Origin: an uncultured Collinsella sp.
Lineage (GTDB): Bacteria; Actinomycetota; Coriobacteriia; Coriobacteriales; Coriobacteriaceae
Length of the DNA: 64,000 bases
Assembly (NCBI GenBank): GCA_900542315.1
Contig: UQMV01000006.1
Span: 13,777-77,776 of the forward strand
Direction: 5' to 3'
The notes under the pieces were generated by a model that did no database searches, was not told the origin of the DNA, and saw only the letters and a list, made by a program, of their open reading frames with translations. The stretch's first letter is position 1; the number at the start of each line of letters is the position of its first letter. The position numbers and the translations under genes are program-made. Of the stretch, positions 9,098 through 18,221 are shown one piece after another.

Positions 9098-9817
9098 CTA
9101 GTGCTTCTTCTTGTTCTTCTTCTTCTGCTTGCGCTGCTTGCCCTTGGTCTCCTGGGGCTTGTCGCCCTGCTTGGCCTCGGCGGCGGCCTTCTCGGCCTTC
9201 ATTTTCCTCTTCTTGGTCTCGATGCGGAGTTTTTTGTTGATGCGCGCCTTAAGGAAGGAGCCAAACTGCTCGGCATCGCCACGGACGAAGGTGTCCTTGG
9301 GGATCGTCACGCCCTGGTCGGCGAACATGGCCACAAAGATGCGCTCGCCATCGAGCACGTGGTCGAGCTTTTCAAACGGGAAGAACTGCGACTTGCCGCT
9401 CTTGCCCCAAACCATCAGGCCGTCCTCGTTGGCGGCGACGCGGCGATAGCGGCCACCCATGGACTCGTCGGCCTCGACGGCGTCGATAAAGTCGCGGGCG
9501 AGCGTGTGGTGCAGGTTTTTGCTCCACCAGGCCAAAAAGGCGCCGAACACGATCAGGACGACGCCAAACTTGATCCAGCTGCCGCCGGCCACCAACATGC
9601 CGATGCCGATGAGCGCGGCAATCGCGGCGGCGACGTACAGGGAGCCACGGCGCCTGGGCGAGGCGACCAGGCGCGCAAAGTCGGTGACCAGGTCGTTTTC
9701 GTACTGGTACTCGTTGAGGTACAGAATGCCGTCATCGGCCGCGGCCTGCTTCTCGAGCGCGACCTCGACCTGGTCGGCTGCTTCGGAGGGAACGAGGTTG
9801 CTCTCTGCGTCTGCCAT
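9098..9817 (-). CDS. YcxB-like membrane protein with lysine-rich tail
   Basis: 239 residues. Residues 1-60 are acidic and soluble. Two closely spaced membrane helices lie at about 62-100 (with a GIGMLVAGG turn). The region 105-200 resembles the YcxB-like domain (WGKSGKSQFFPFEKLDHV, then a stretch about fixed proteins and FVRGDAEQF). The last 40 residues are almost only Lys, Gln and Glu, a tail likely to bind nucleic acid or acidic lipid. It is divergent from dnaX, about 115 nt away. The family has no firmly known function. Confidence 0.65.
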   Translation of the reverse strand: MADAESNLVPSEAADQVEVALEKQAAADDGILYLNEYQYENDLVTDFARLVASPRRRGSLYVAAAIAALIGIGMLVAGGSWIKFGVVLIVFGAFLAWWSKNLHHTLARDFIDAVEADESMGGRYRRVAANEDGLMVWGKSGKSQFFPFEKLDHVLDGERIFVAMFADQGVTIPKDTFVRGDAEQFGSFLKARINKKLRIETKKRKMKAEKAAAEAKQGDKPQETKGKQRKQKKKNKKKH

Positions 9818-9932
9818 GCTCTTTGGACTCCTATCGCGGCGGGCTCGCCGTACGGGTTATTATGAATGCAGTATGCCGTGCGACCGCATGGCCGTCGCGG
9901 CAACAAGACTCAGTATACCCGGGGGAGCACCC

Positions 9933-12410
9933 ATGGAATCGTTGTACCGAAAGTATCGCCCGCTCACCTTCGACTCCGTGGTGGGCCAGCAGCATATCGT
10001 CTCGACGCTCGAGCACGCCATCACCGAGGGGCGCCTGTCCCACGCCTACCTGTTCTGCGGACCGCGCGGCACGGGCAAGACCACCATGGCGCGCATTCTG
10101 GCCAAGGCGCTGCTGTGCCGCAATGCCGAGGCGGCGCGCGCCGAGGGTGCAAGCGGCTGCATGCCCGACGGTACTTGCGAGGAGTGCGAGCTCATTGCCG
10201 AGGGTAACCACCCCGATGTCTACGAGCTCGATGCCGCAAGCCGTACCGGCGTGGACAACGTGCGCGAGGAGATCATCAACTCCGTCAACTTTGCCCCAGT
10301 GCGCGGCAAGTACAAGATTTATATCATCGACGAGGTCCACATGCTCACGACGGCGGCGTTCAACGCGCTGCTCAAGACGCTTGAGGAGCCGCCGGCACAC
10401 GTGATCTTTGTGCTGTGCACCACCGACCCGCAAAAGATTCTGGAGACCATTCTCTCACGCTGCCAGCGCTTCGATTTCCACCGCATCGGCAACGAGGATA
10501 TCGAGCATCGCCTGTCTTACGTGTGCGAGCAGGAGGGCTTCGATTACGACGACGAGGCACTCGCCATTGTGGCGCGCCATGCCAAGGGCGGTATGCGCGA
10601 CGCGCTTTCCACGCTGGAGCAGCTGAGCGTCTTTGGCAACGGTTCTGTGCATGCGGACGACGCCCGCTCGCTTTTGGGCGAGGTTTCGGACCAGATTCTG
10701 GGCGAGTTTTCCCGCGCCATTGCCGATCGCGATGTTGCCGAGCTCTATGGACTGATCCGTGCGCAGGTCGAGGAGGGCAATGACCTGCTGGAGCTGACGC
10801 GCGACCTGGTGGCGCATGTGCGCGACGTGTACGTTGCCTGCGTTGCCGGTGCCCGTGCCGAGCTGTTTGAGGGCGGCTCCGAGCAGGCCGAGGCGCTTGC
10901 TGCCGAGGCCGCTGCCTTTGGCGAGCATCCTGCCGACCGCCTGGCCCGCGTGCTGACGGTGCTCGACGATGCCGCACTGGAGATGAGGGGCGCGAGCGAC
11001 GTGCGCCTGGTGCTCGAGATTGCCTGCACGCGTCTGGCGCGTCCCGAGGCCGATTTAACGATTGAGGCATTGGCCGAGCGCGTGGCACGCCTGGAGGCCA
11101 TGATTGCCAACGGCGCCGTGCCGGCGAGCGTGGCTGCTGCTCAGGCCGCCGCGCCTGCAGCATCCGTACCCGCTGCTGCCCAACAGCCGACGCTCATTTC
11201 GGGCGCTCGTGCTGCCGCTCCGGCGGCATCCGCTGCCCCCGCTGCTACGTCCGCGCGCCAGGGCGGTATGCCTTGGGACCGCGGCGCTGCTGTTCCGGCT
11301 GCCCAGCCTGCGACCAAGTCCGCGGCTCCTGCGCCGGCGCCCAGACCTGTAACGCCTGCACCTCAGCCCGTTGCGGCTCCGGCTTCCGCGCCTGCTGCAT
11401 CGACCGTGTCGGTGTCCAAGCCCAACAACGCCGCCCAGGTTGCCGCCGCCGGTGCTGCCGAGACCCCCGCGGTTGAGGATGCCGGAGAGCTCCAGCGCAA
11501 ATGGGCCGAGGTCGTCGAGCGCGTCAAGGCTCGTCAGGCCTCCTACGCAGGGCTTTTGCTCAACGCCCGCGCCACGGCCGACGACGGCTCCAAGCTCACG
11601 GTCTCGTTCCCCGCGGGTTCGACTTTTGCCATCAAGATGCTCGGTCGCGCCGATACGCAGTCGGTGGTCCTGCCGACGGTCTGCGCGGTCTTCGGTCGTC
11701 GTACCGTCGACTATGTCCTGGATGGGGGTGGCACGCCGGCTCCTCAACATGAGGAGCATTCTCCATCTGCACGGGCTGCGGTATCTGCGGACCCGCAACC
11801 CGTGTCCTCGGTGCCCCCTGCATCCTCGAGCGCCAGCGCGACGCAGCCAAAAGCGGCGCCGGTAGCGGCACCGACCCCGTCGGCGCCTGAACCCGCTGCG
11901 CCCAAACCGGCTGCTCCGATCCCCGCGCCCAAGTCCGCTGCCGCGCCTGCGCCCAAGTCATCCGACCTGGCCAAGGCCCCTTGGCTGCGCTCCGACAACC
12001 CTGCCGGTGCTCCTGCCACGGGCAAGCTCCCGACCGAGCCCGCGCCCCGAGCGCCCGAGCGCGCGTCCGTCCCCATGGCTCAGCCGCCTGCGCAGGCTGC
12101 GCCATGGGAATCCGAGCAGGTGCCCTACGACGATGCTATGGTCGGTGGTTTTGCTGCCGATGCCGGCGGGGACGATCTGCCCCCGTTCGACGTGCCGGGT
12201 GCGGCGTCCGCGACCAAGGCCGCTGCTGTGGCACCCGCAGCCTCTGCAAACGACGACGTCCCCGCCGTTCCCTGGGAATCCAATCCCGGTGCTGGCAGCC
12301 CCTTCGGCCATCAGGGCGCAGCCCCGAGCATCCCGCAGACCGAGGACGAGGCCAAGGCCCTCATCCGCAGCGTCTTTGGCCAGGCCACCATCTTCAAGCC
12401 GGTGGAGTAG
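9933..12410 (+). CDS. dnaX: DNA polymerase III subunit gamma/tau
   Basis: 825 residues from the ATG at 9933 after GGGGGAGC; the open frame upstream lacks coding character. It is the clamp-loader ATPase. The N-terminal 370 residues carry YRKYRPLTFDSVVGQ, Walker A GPRGTGKT near 45, a zinc-binding cysteine cluster (about 64-88), the DEVH Walker B and the arginine-finger SRCQR. From about 395 to the end the protein is rich in Ala and Pro and low in complexity, with one conserved-looking island near 510-600. I see no slippery sequence for a frameshifted short form. A minus-strand gene now separates it from ybaB-recR, with which it is commonly grouped. Confidence 0.95.
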   Translation: MESLYRKYRPLTFDSVVGQQHIVSTLEHAITEGRLSHAYLFCGPRGTGKTTMARILAKALLCRNAEAARAEGASGCMPDGTCEECELIAEGNHPDVYELDAASRTGVDNVREEIINSVNFAPVRGKYKIYIIDEVHMLTTAAFNALLKTLEEPPAHVIFVLCTTDPQKILETILSRCQRFDFHRIGNEDIEHRLSYVCEQEGFDYDDEALAIVARHAKGGMRDALSTLEQLSVFGNGSVHADDARSLLGEVSDQILGEFSRAIADRDVAELYGLIRAQVEEGNDLLELTRDLVAHVRDVYVACVAGARAELFEGGSEQAEALAAEAAAFGEHPADRLARVLTVLDDAALEMRGASDVRLVLEIACTRLARPEADLTIEALAERVARLEAMIANGAVPASVAAAQAAAPAASVPAAAQQPTLISGARAAAPAASAAPAATSARQGGMPWDRGAAVPAAQPATKSAAPAPAPRPVTPAPQPVAAPASAPAASTVSVSKPNNAAQVAAAGAAETPAVEDAGELQRKWAEVVERVKARQASYAGLLLNARATADDGSKLTVSFPAGSTFAIKMLGRADTQSVVLPTVCAVFGRRTVDYVLDGGGTPAPQHEEHSPSARAAVSADPQPVSSVPPASSSASATQPKAAPVAAPTPSAPEPAAPKPAAPIPAPKSAAAPAPKSSDLAKAPWLRSDNPAGAPATGKLPTEPAPRAPERASVPMAQPPAQAAPWESEQVPYDDAMVGGFAADAGGDDLPPFDVPGAASATKAAAVAPAASANDDVPAVPWESNPGAGSPFGHQGAAPSIPQTEDEAKALIRSVFGQATIFKPVE

Positions 12411-12431
12411 CTGCGCAGGCGGGTATACTGC

Positions 12432-12905
12432 TCAAGAAGAGGACCCCTTGTCCGGGCGCATCTGTATTTCGGACATGTGTAGTGTGGTGCCGCGTATCTC
12501 GCATTCGAGCAGACAGGTGCGTGACGGTCGGCCTAGGATGCTGAGGTCGATGCGATACGTCGCATGGCTGTCCGTGTACTCGACTTGCTCGGCGTTAATG
12601 GTTGCTCCGATTGCCAAATAAACGCCTAGCTCGGCATCGACAATCTTGAAGTCCTTTATCTTGACCTTGAACTCTTGATAGAGGGACGGGCTGTTGTAGT
12701 AGACGGTTCGGGTTCCGTCGGTGCACTCATCGGTCGTCTCCCATTTGACGACGGGCTGGTCCGAGCTGGCTATCAGCAGTTCTGCTCCAAAAGCTATGGC
12801 ATGGGTGATGACAACCAGCAATGCCCAGCCGACAAAGAGATAGAGAACCACATATGCAACGGGGTGTTTTGAGCGGATGTTTTGGAGCGCGTTGGGGGCA
12901 TTCAT
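12432..12905 (-). CDS. Small membrane protein of unknown function
   Basis: 157 residues, convergent with dnaX. One hydrophobic helix at about 18-45, then a 110-residue exported or cytosolic domain with three cysteines and several beta-like stretches. No family recognised. It interrupts the usual dnaX-ybaB-recR order and its codon use is less GC-biased than its neighbours, suggesting later arrival. A GGTGCC-type SD (GGAGGTGCC) precedes the ATG. Confidence 0.65.
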   Translation of the reverse strand: MNAPNALQNIRSKHPVAYVVLYLFVGWALLVVITHAIAFGAELLIASSDQPVVKWETTDECTDGTRTVYYNSPSLYQEFKVKIKDFKIVDAELGVYLAIGATINAEQVEYTDSHATYRIDLSILGRPSRTCLLECEIRGTTLHMSEIQMRPDKGSSS

Positions 12906-13047
12906 GGGGCACCTCCAAATTACTATCTATGGCAATCAAATTATACCCTGCCGCCATGTGCGCCGCCTCGAGCAGCGGTTCGGCATTTAGCTATTTAGTG
13001 GCGCACATGAAATGCCGGATTCGGCTCTACTAGATTGAGTGTGCGAT

Positions 13048-13082
13048 ATTATGCAACCTTGCATAATTCGACCTTGCATAAT
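13048..13082. promoter_or_regulatory. Palindromic operator-like site with a third half-site
   Basis: ATTATGCAA and its exact complement TTGCATAAT separated by CC (13048-13067), then another TTGCATAAT at 13074-13082, 15 bases on. This looks like a binding site for a dimeric regulator. It lies in the 339-nt gap between the small minus-strand gene and ybaB; apart from it and a TACGAT box at 13164-13169 the gap holds nothing I recognise. Confidence 0.45.
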
Positions 13083-13159
13083 CTTTGAGTGCGGTTTGTA
13101 TTGGAGGACATGTATATCGACTGAGGTAACACGTCCGCCCCGCTCTCTCGCCGCGCGCC

Positions 13160-13169
13160 GTGGTACGAT
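13160..13169 (+). promoter_or_regulatory. Possible -10 element for ybaB-recR
   Basis: GTGGTACGAT lies 75 bases before the ybaB start. The GG-TAnnAT pattern recurs before several genes here (25003, 47372, 48772, 59292). No good -35 box is visible. Confidence 0.3.
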
Positions 13170-13244
13170 TTTTGAGTTTGAAAGTCCCGCCGTGCTCCGG
13201 CTGCCCTTGCAGCTCGGCGTGCGGCCGCACGTAAAGGAGCCATC

Positions 13245-13565
13245 ATGGCCGGTATGAACATGCAGCAGATGATGAAGCAGGCTCGCAAGATGCAGGAGCA
13301 GCTTGCCGCCGCGCAGGAGAACCTCAAGTCCCAGACCGTCGACGCCTCTGCCGGCGGCGGCATGGTCAAGGTGACCGTTAACGGCGAGATGGAGCTCGTC
13401 AACCTCACCATCGATCCCGATGCGCTCGATCCCGAGGACGTCGATATGCTGCAGGATATGATCATGGCTGCCGTCAACGAGGCCGTCCGCGGCGTCAACG
13501 AGCTCGCCAACAAGCAGATGGGCGCCATCACCGGCGGCCTCAACATCCCGGGCATGCCGTTCTAA
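13245..13565 (+). CDS. ybaB: YbaB/EbfC family nucleoid-associated protein
   Basis: 106 residues, full length for the family. It starts [16 protein letters not shown] after a near-terminal MAG, carries the [22 protein letters not shown] core and ends with the Gly-Met-rich tail. These small dimeric proteins bind DNA and are usually encoded just before recR, as here (13-nt gap). AAAGGAG precedes the ATG. The recR neighbourhood suggests a link with recombinational repair, but the precise role is not settled. Confidence 0.93.
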   Translation: MAGMNMQQMMKQARKMQEQLAAAQENLKSQTVDASAGGGMVKVTVNGEMELVNLTIDPDALDPEDVDMLQDMIMAAVNEAVRGVNELANKQMGAITGGLNIPGMPF

Positions 13566-13578
13566 GACACGCATATAT

Positions 13579-14175
13579 ATGAGTGCCAACCACAGTCTGC
13601 AAAAACTGCTCGATGAGCTGGGCCGTCTGCCGGGCATTGGTCCCAAGTCGGCCCAGCGCATCGCCTATTACCTGTTGGAGGCCGACGCCGAGGAGGCGCG
13701 CCGCCTGGCCGAGGCCATCCTGGAGGTCAAGCAGGAGGTCCACTTTTGCAGCCGCTGCTTTAACTACGCCACGGCCGACGAGTGCTCCATCTGCCAGGAC
13801 CCGATGCGCGATACCACTCGCATTTGCGTGGTGGGCGAGCCGCGCGATGTCCAGGCGATCGAGCGCACGGGCAGCTACCACGGCCTCTACCACGTATTGG
13901 GCGGCGTGATCAGTCCCATGGACAAGATTGGCCCCGAGCAGCTGCACATTCGAGAGCTGCTGGCACGCTTGGGCCACGAGGACATCCACGAGGTCATCAT
14001 CGCCACCAACCCCAATATTGAGGGCGAGACCACGGCGAGCTATCTGGCCCGTACCATCAAGCCGTTGGGCGTCGAGGTGTCGCGTCTGGCAAGCGGCCTT
14101 CCCGTGGGCGGCGACTTGGAGTATGCCGACGAGCTTACGCTTGGCCGCGCCATCGAGGCCCGTCGCGCGATTTAG
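13579..14175 (+). CDS. recR: Recombination mediator protein RecR
   Basis: 198 residues, the normal size. In order: helix-hairpin-helix ([17 protein letters not shown]) near 17-33, the four-cysteine zinc finger (CSRC...CSIC) near 56-74, and the Toprim domain starting ICVVGEPRD near 81, with a C-terminal Walker-B-like segment. It forms the DNA clamp of the RecFOR pathway. It is cotranscribed with ybaB and is followed by a strong terminator. Confidence 0.95.
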   Translation: MSANHSLQKLLDELGRLPGIGPKSAQRIAYYLLEADAEEARRLAEAILEVKQEVHFCSRCFNYATADECSICQDPMRDTTRICVVGEPRDVQAIERTGSYHGLYHVLGGVISPMDKIGPEQLHIRELLARLGHEDIHEVIIATNPNIEGETTASYLARTIKPLGVEVSRLASGLPVGGDLEYADELTLGRAIEARRAI

Positions 14176-14205
14176 GTGGCGAGCCTGCTCCTGCCGTATG
14201 TTTTC

Positions 14206-14251
14206 CTCACAGTCGCACGGGGTAGTCATAATTTCCCCGTGCGACTGTGAG
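14206..14251 (+). terminator. Rho-independent terminator after recR
   Basis: A perfect 17-bp inverted repeat (arms 14206-14222 and 14235-14251, beginning CTCACAGTCGCACGGGG) followed by TTTGTTG. Confidence 0.8.
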
Positions 14252-14381
14252 TTTGTTGTGCAACAAAGATGCTTCGTATCCGCTTATCGCATGGATGCTT
14301 CCGCTCGCATCCTTAATTTGCTCATTCGTTGCGCAACCTTTTGGGTTCGCTGATACACTCAAATATGGATTCGAATGAATG

Positions 14382-14406
14382 CGCCGCTCCCGAGCGGCGT
14401 GTTTTT
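14382..14406 (+). terminator. Terminator-like hairpin in the leader of the next gene
   Basis: CGCCGC-TCCCGA-GCGGCG followed by TGTTTTTG ends only 16 bases before the ATG at 14422, and the SD (GGAGG) overlaps its tail. A promoter-like TTGCGC (14329) and GATACA (14352) with a 17-nt spacer lie upstream, so the hairpin would be in the transcript leader. It may attenuate the 14422 gene. Confidence 0.45.
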
Positions 14407-14421
14407 GTTGGAGGAGAACGC

Positions 14422-15327
14422 ATGCGGCCCGGTGGCACTCAGACAAAGCGCGGCGCCGCGGTGCGCATACGACGCCGACTGGGCTTGGCGTCGCGGGCGT
14501 ACGCACTGCTATCGTGCTCGCTGGTGCTGGTCATAGCTGGCGTTTCTGCCTATGGCATGACCGTGCCGTCCATGATGCAGGCGCATGCCGCACGCGAACC
14601 GCGCGTGGGGCATGAGGTCAAAAGCGATCTGGGCACCACGACTGGATATGCTTGGGCAAGTGTGGTCGGGCATATTGTGTTTGGCACCGACGATGCGGAC
14701 GGCGCCGAGGCCCCGGACAACGAAGTCACGCTTGCCAATGGCAAAACCATCGTGCTCACCAACACCAAGATCATCGATCGATTGTCCAACAATAGCGTGG
14801 CGGCAACGGTGAATAAGGTCGAGCAGCAAAAGGAGCAGGACGCCCAGCAGTCCGGAAAGCCCGGTAGCTCGGATACTTCTGGCTCCGGCTCGGATTCATC
14901 GAGTTCGGGCGGCGGCTCTGGGTCGGGTTCCTCTACCGGAGGGCCTGGAAACGGCGGCTCGACGGGCGGCAACACTGACAACGATGCAAACTCCGGCGGC
15001 CTTTCCGCTGCTGAGGAAGAGAGCATTCACAGTTGGCTTGTGACCAAGTACAACATGCTCGACGGCTATGTTTCTCGTGCCAATGACGTGGTCTCGACCT
15101 ATAACTCTACGGGAGATCCCAGGCCGTGCGACAGCCTGGTCGGGGAGATGTTTGTCATTCGAGCCGAGTTCGGTCGTCAGACATTCTCGCCCCGGTCAAG
15201 GTGGTATCAGCAGTATGCCAATCTGTGGGGCTGTTACACCAACCTATGTCAATGGGTCGGCCATTACGGCGATGATGACGTCGCGCTCGGTAACTTCAAC
15301 AATAACGTGGCGGCGCTTGCCCTATGA
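14422..15327 (+). CDS. Single-pass membrane protein with Ser/Gly linker, unknown function
   Basis: 301 residues from the ATG at 14422 (GGAGG seven bases upstream); an in-frame ATG at 14329 has no site. A basic N-terminus is followed by one hydrophobic helix at about 30-52, then an extracellular part. Residues about 145-195 are a low-complexity Ser/Gly/Pro/Asp linker typical of surface proteins, and the last 100 residues form a helical domain with two Cys near the end. No sorting signal. Its stop overlaps the start of the kinase gene (ATGA), so it is probably part of the signalling module and could be the kinase's substrate or sensor partner. Confidence 0.7.
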   Translation: MRPGGTQTKRGAAVRIRRRLGLASRAYALLSCSLVLVIAGVSAYGMTVPSMMQAHAAREPRVGHEVKSDLGTTTGYAWASVVGHIVFGTDDADGAEAPDNEVTLANGKTIVLTNTKIIDRLSNNSVAATVNKVEQQKEQDAQQSGKPGSSDTSGSGSDSSSSGGGSGSGSSTGGPGNGGSTGGNTDNDANSGGLSAAEEESIHSWLVTKYNMLDGYVSRANDVVSTYNSTGDPRPCDSLVGEMFVIRAEFGRQTFSPRSRWYQQYANLWGCYTNLCQWVGHYGDDDVALGNFNNNVAALAL

Positions 15328-16742
15328 TGACCGATCTTGCATCCACCACACCACAATCGCTCGGTCGCGATCCCATGGTCGGCCTGCGCCTGGCGCGTGT
15401 CGACGGGTTTGAGCCGGCCATTGCGCTCGGTCAGGACGAACTGCCTGCCTATCTGCGTCGTTTTACGATACTGTTTGCCGACGATGCCACCATGTGCCGT
15501 GGCGGTATCGGCCGCGTGACGCGTGCTGTCAACGCCCAAGGCGAGGACGTTGCACTCAAACAGCTCATCTTGCCGACGCGCGATGAGTTTGACGACGATG
15601 CCGCCCATGAGTCGCTGGTCGCCAAGTTCAAAGCGGCATTTCGCGAGGAATATGAATGCCATCGCGCCCTTTCGGGCCTTAAGGGCTTTCCCCGCCTCTA
15701 TGGCTGGGGCGAGGTTGACGGTGTGCCTGCAATTGTCATGGAATGGGTCGAGGGCGAGACGCTCGCCCGCTTGCGCTCGCGACTCGCCGTGGACGATGCC
15801 GGACGCCTATCGCCGCTTGTGGCGGCGCGTCTGGGTCGCGACCTGTTCGATCTGCTCTGCCGTATGAGCCTGGTGGGCGAGGGCTTTGTCCATCGCGATA
15901 TCTCGCCCGCTAATATTATGGTGCGCACGGCGCGTCTACCGCTTGACCGGCAGCTTGCCGAGGGCACCTTTGACCTGTGCCTGATCGACTTTGGCTCATC
16001 GCTGGCGCTTGAGCCAGCGTCGGCCGTGGCCGGTACCGGCGGCAAGGCATCCTTTACCGAGCGTTATGCCACGCTGCGTCGCGCGACGGTTGCCTATGCC
16101 CCGCCCGAGATGCTCACCGACGATATTCCCGACCTGCGTGCTTTGCGTATGTCGCCGGCGATTGACGTCTATGCCGCGGCAAGCACGGTTTACGAGCTCA
16201 TTGCCGGCGTCGCGCCATACGAAGCCGCGCCGAGCACTTCGGGCGCCTCGGGTTCGCGCAAAAGGACGCGCGACATCGCGAGCCCCTACCGTCTTAAGAT
16301 GGACACGCGGCCCGACTATCCCATTGGTGCCCATGCGCCCGGCTGCGATTTGACTCAACTGCTTCGTCGTGAGCCCGATGTGGCGCTCGCCGCGGCCGAG
16401 CAGGCCCAGCAGCTAGGGCTTGAGCCGGATTCCGAAGAGCTACGTGATGCGCTGGCGTTTGTCGATGCCCAGCTGTTCGACGTGGTGATGGCCTGTCTGT
16501 CCAGCCATCAAAAAGATCGTCCCGAGCCGGCGGCGGTCGAGGCGGCGCTCTCGGCGTTTTGTGACCACTATGCGCAAAATGTCGGTCGTTCGCTCCGCGG
16601 CGAGCCGCTCACGCCGTGCCCCATGGATGCGTCTGGCCGCGCGGTTCGTCGCGCGCTGATGGTCGGCGCGACGGTCGTCTGTGGCGTGGTTTGGGCTGTG
16701 TCGTGGTTTCGGCCGCGCTGCTGGCGTCGGGCGCTCGCGTGA
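15324..16742 (+). CDS. Serine/threonine protein kinase, C-terminus frame-disrupted
   Basis: 472 residues as read. Kinase motifs: CRGGIGRV glycine loop, VALK lysine, FVHRDISPAN catalytic loop and LIDFGSS, followed by APPEM. The domain covers about 40-400 and includes an insertion of about 60 residues after the activation loop. The frame ends shortly after a hydrophobic stretch (ALMVGATVVCGVVWAV), but the same hydrophobic character continues in another frame from 16703. I therefore suspect a frameshift near 16695-16705 and that the intact ancestor had a multi-span membrane tail like the kinase at 1418-3271. The kinase domain itself looks complete. Confidence 0.78.
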   Translation: MMTDLASTTPQSLGRDPMVGLRLARVDGFEPAIALGQDELPAYLRRFTILFADDATMCRGGIGRVTRAVNAQGEDVALKQLILPTRDEFDDDAAHESLVAKFKAAFREEYECHRALSGLKGFPRLYGWGEVDGVPAIVMEWVEGETLARLRSRLAVDDAGRLSPLVAARLGRDLFDLLCRMSLVGEGFVHRDISPANIMVRTARLPLDRQLAEGTFDLCLIDFGSSLALEPASAVAGTGGKASFTERYATLRRATVAYAPPEMLTDDIPDLRALRMSPAIDVYAAASTVYELIAGVAPYEAAPSTSGASGSRKRTRDIASPYRLKMDTRPDYPIGAHAPGCDLTQLLRREPDVALAAAEQAQQLGLEPDSEELRDALAFVDAQLFDVVMACLSSHQKDRPEPAAVEAALSAFCDHYAQNVGRSLRGEPLTPCPMDASGRAVRRALMVGATVVCGVVWAVSWFRPRCWRRALA

Positions 16743-17160
16743 CGGCGACTTTGGGATCGCTCGTGTGGTCTGGGTCGCTACCGGGTATTATTGCCGCACT
16801 GGCGTTGGCGCTGCCAGGCATAGCCGGCGTTGCCGCGGGGGCACTTGCGCGCGATCGGCGCTCGGGCTTCCTGCAGGGTGTGCTTGCGCTTTCTGCCTGC
16901 GAGGTTCCGGTGCTGGTTGTGGCTGCATGTAGCGTATTTTCCCAACGCGCCGTGATGGGCGGCCTTGTTGCCGCTCTGGTTGCAACCTATACGCTTACGT
17001 GGTTTTTGCTTGCTTTGCCTTTGAACTTCCCGTTTCGGCACCGCGACGCACAAAAGCCCAGATGGCGACTCCGCTTGCCGGTGGAGCCGCAGCTGCCTGT
17101 ACTTTTGGCGGACCTGTCGAAGTATCGTCTGATTCTATTTCTACGACCAAGGAGGCCTAG
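16703..17160 (+). pseudogene. Displaced membrane C-terminus of the kinase
   Basis: In the frame starting at 16703 about 110 residues of membrane sequence follow, with four hydrophobic segments (for example VVSAALLASGARVTATLGS and MGGLVAALVATYTLTWFLL). Near 17040 a further change to the third frame would give a plausible small-residue tail ending at the TAG at 17158-17160, just where the next gene's AAGGAGG lies. Both shifts would make one continuous kinase with a membrane tail. Sequencing error is the alternative; resequencing of the region decides. Confidence 0.5.
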
Positions 17161-17163
17161 GTC

Positions 17164-18102
17164 ATGGCATCTCAAGTTGAGCTCACCCCATGCGGGGCCA
17201 TGTTTGACATCTTTAAGCGCGCGGCGCATCTGAGCCATATCGAGCTGTGCGGCTTGGTGCTTTCGTCCCGTCCGCTCGCCGACGGCCGCAGCCCGCAGAG
17301 CCGAGCCGCCGATCGCTCCTGGGTCTCGCGCTTTATCGTTCGCGCGCCGGTCGGCACGCTTCAGCAGCGCCACTTTGCCGAATACGGTACCTCGGCTGCG
17401 CGTATTATGTCGCAACTGGCCCTGCGCCAGCGCAATCCCATGGACTCCACGGCTGTGATCAATATGGTGTGCGGTTCTGCAGGTGAACCGATGGTACGCG
17501 CGCTCGAAGAGTGCCACCAGGACACGAATCTCTATCGCAACGCGCTCGATCGCCTGTCCCAGGCGGCGGAACTCATGCCCGCCGAGCGCGCCGAGGCCGT
17601 GCTGGTGCTGTTTGTCGCCGTCGGTTGTTCGGCGGATGTGCGGTCCTCGGTGAACTATGCCATCGACTATGCGCACGCGACCTGTGGCGGAGGCACATCC
17701 ACGCCGCGTTCGCTTGGCATGTCGATGACCGCGGGCGAACGCGAGCCCGCGCCGGCGCATCCGTTGGGCCTGCTGCGCGTGCAAAACGGCTTTGTGGTGA
17801 GTGCCCCGCGCTGGATTCAGCCGAGTGAGCAGGGTGTTGAGATTGGCGCGCTGGCCACTGGTGAGGGCGATATTACCGACGTCGGCGATGATGTCTCGGC
17901 TCGCCATGCCCACATCTAGTGCGATGCTCAAAATATCTGGCACGTCGAGGACTTGTCGTCCACCAACGGAACCGTGGTGGTAAACGGGGCCACGCGCGTT
18001 TGCATTCAGGTCGAGCCCGGCCGTTCCGCCCAGCTCAATCCCGGCGACGAGCTCAAGCTCGGCGAATCCACTACCTATGCCATCCTCTTCGGTGCCCTCT
18101 AG
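17164..18102 (+). pseudogene. FHA domain protein interrupted by an amber codon
   Basis: ATG at 17164 after AAGGAGG. The frame reads 251 residues to a TAG at 17917-17919, then continues open in the same frame to a natural stop at 18100-18102 (312 codons in all). The part after the TAG is the heart of the FHA domain (VEDLSSTNGTVVVNG). The truncated copy at 24412-24838 has TGG (Trp) where this one has TAG, so a single G-to-A change explains the break. The N-terminal 170 residues form an unrecognised, largely helical domain. It is the phosphopeptide-binding partner of the kinase just upstream. Confidence 0.75.
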
Positions 18103-18221
18103 CCGGCAGTTAGGGACGTTCCTTTTCTGCCGGCACTTGGGGACACTCCTCGGCGCGCCAGAGCCAGTCGCCTGGGGATGGAGAGGCCATTTTGGCCCTT
18201 GGCGGTCAGTCGGGGCGAAAC
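17672..18221. repeat. Left copy of about 550-bp direct repeat
   Basis: This segment (FHA 3' end plus the downstream palindromic repeat and about 70 bases beyond) is repeated in the same orientation at 24412-24960, at roughly 85 percent identity by eye. The two copies bracket the inserted peptide locus. Confidence 0.75.
18102..18153. repeat. GGGACGTTCCTTT / CTTGGGGACACTCC repeat
   Basis: Begins with a GCCGGCAG...CTGCCGGC hairpin enclosing TTAGGGACGTTCCTTTT, then ACTTGGGGACACTCCT. Related copies occur at 24838-24889, 33431-33562, 39330-39440 and 39690-39752. The form resembles REP elements moved by REP-associated tyrosine transposases; no such transposase is in the window. Confidence 0.6.

Noticed and set aside
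9828..9932. SRP (4.5S-type) RNA before dnaX
   Set aside because: The expected GGTCAGG and GGAAGCAGC-type core is absent; only a promoter-like region with TTATTAT is visible.
13108..13123. Four-codon frame ATG TAT ATC GAC TGA after GGAGG
   Set aside because: SD-like sequence occurs by chance; no conserved leader-peptide features.
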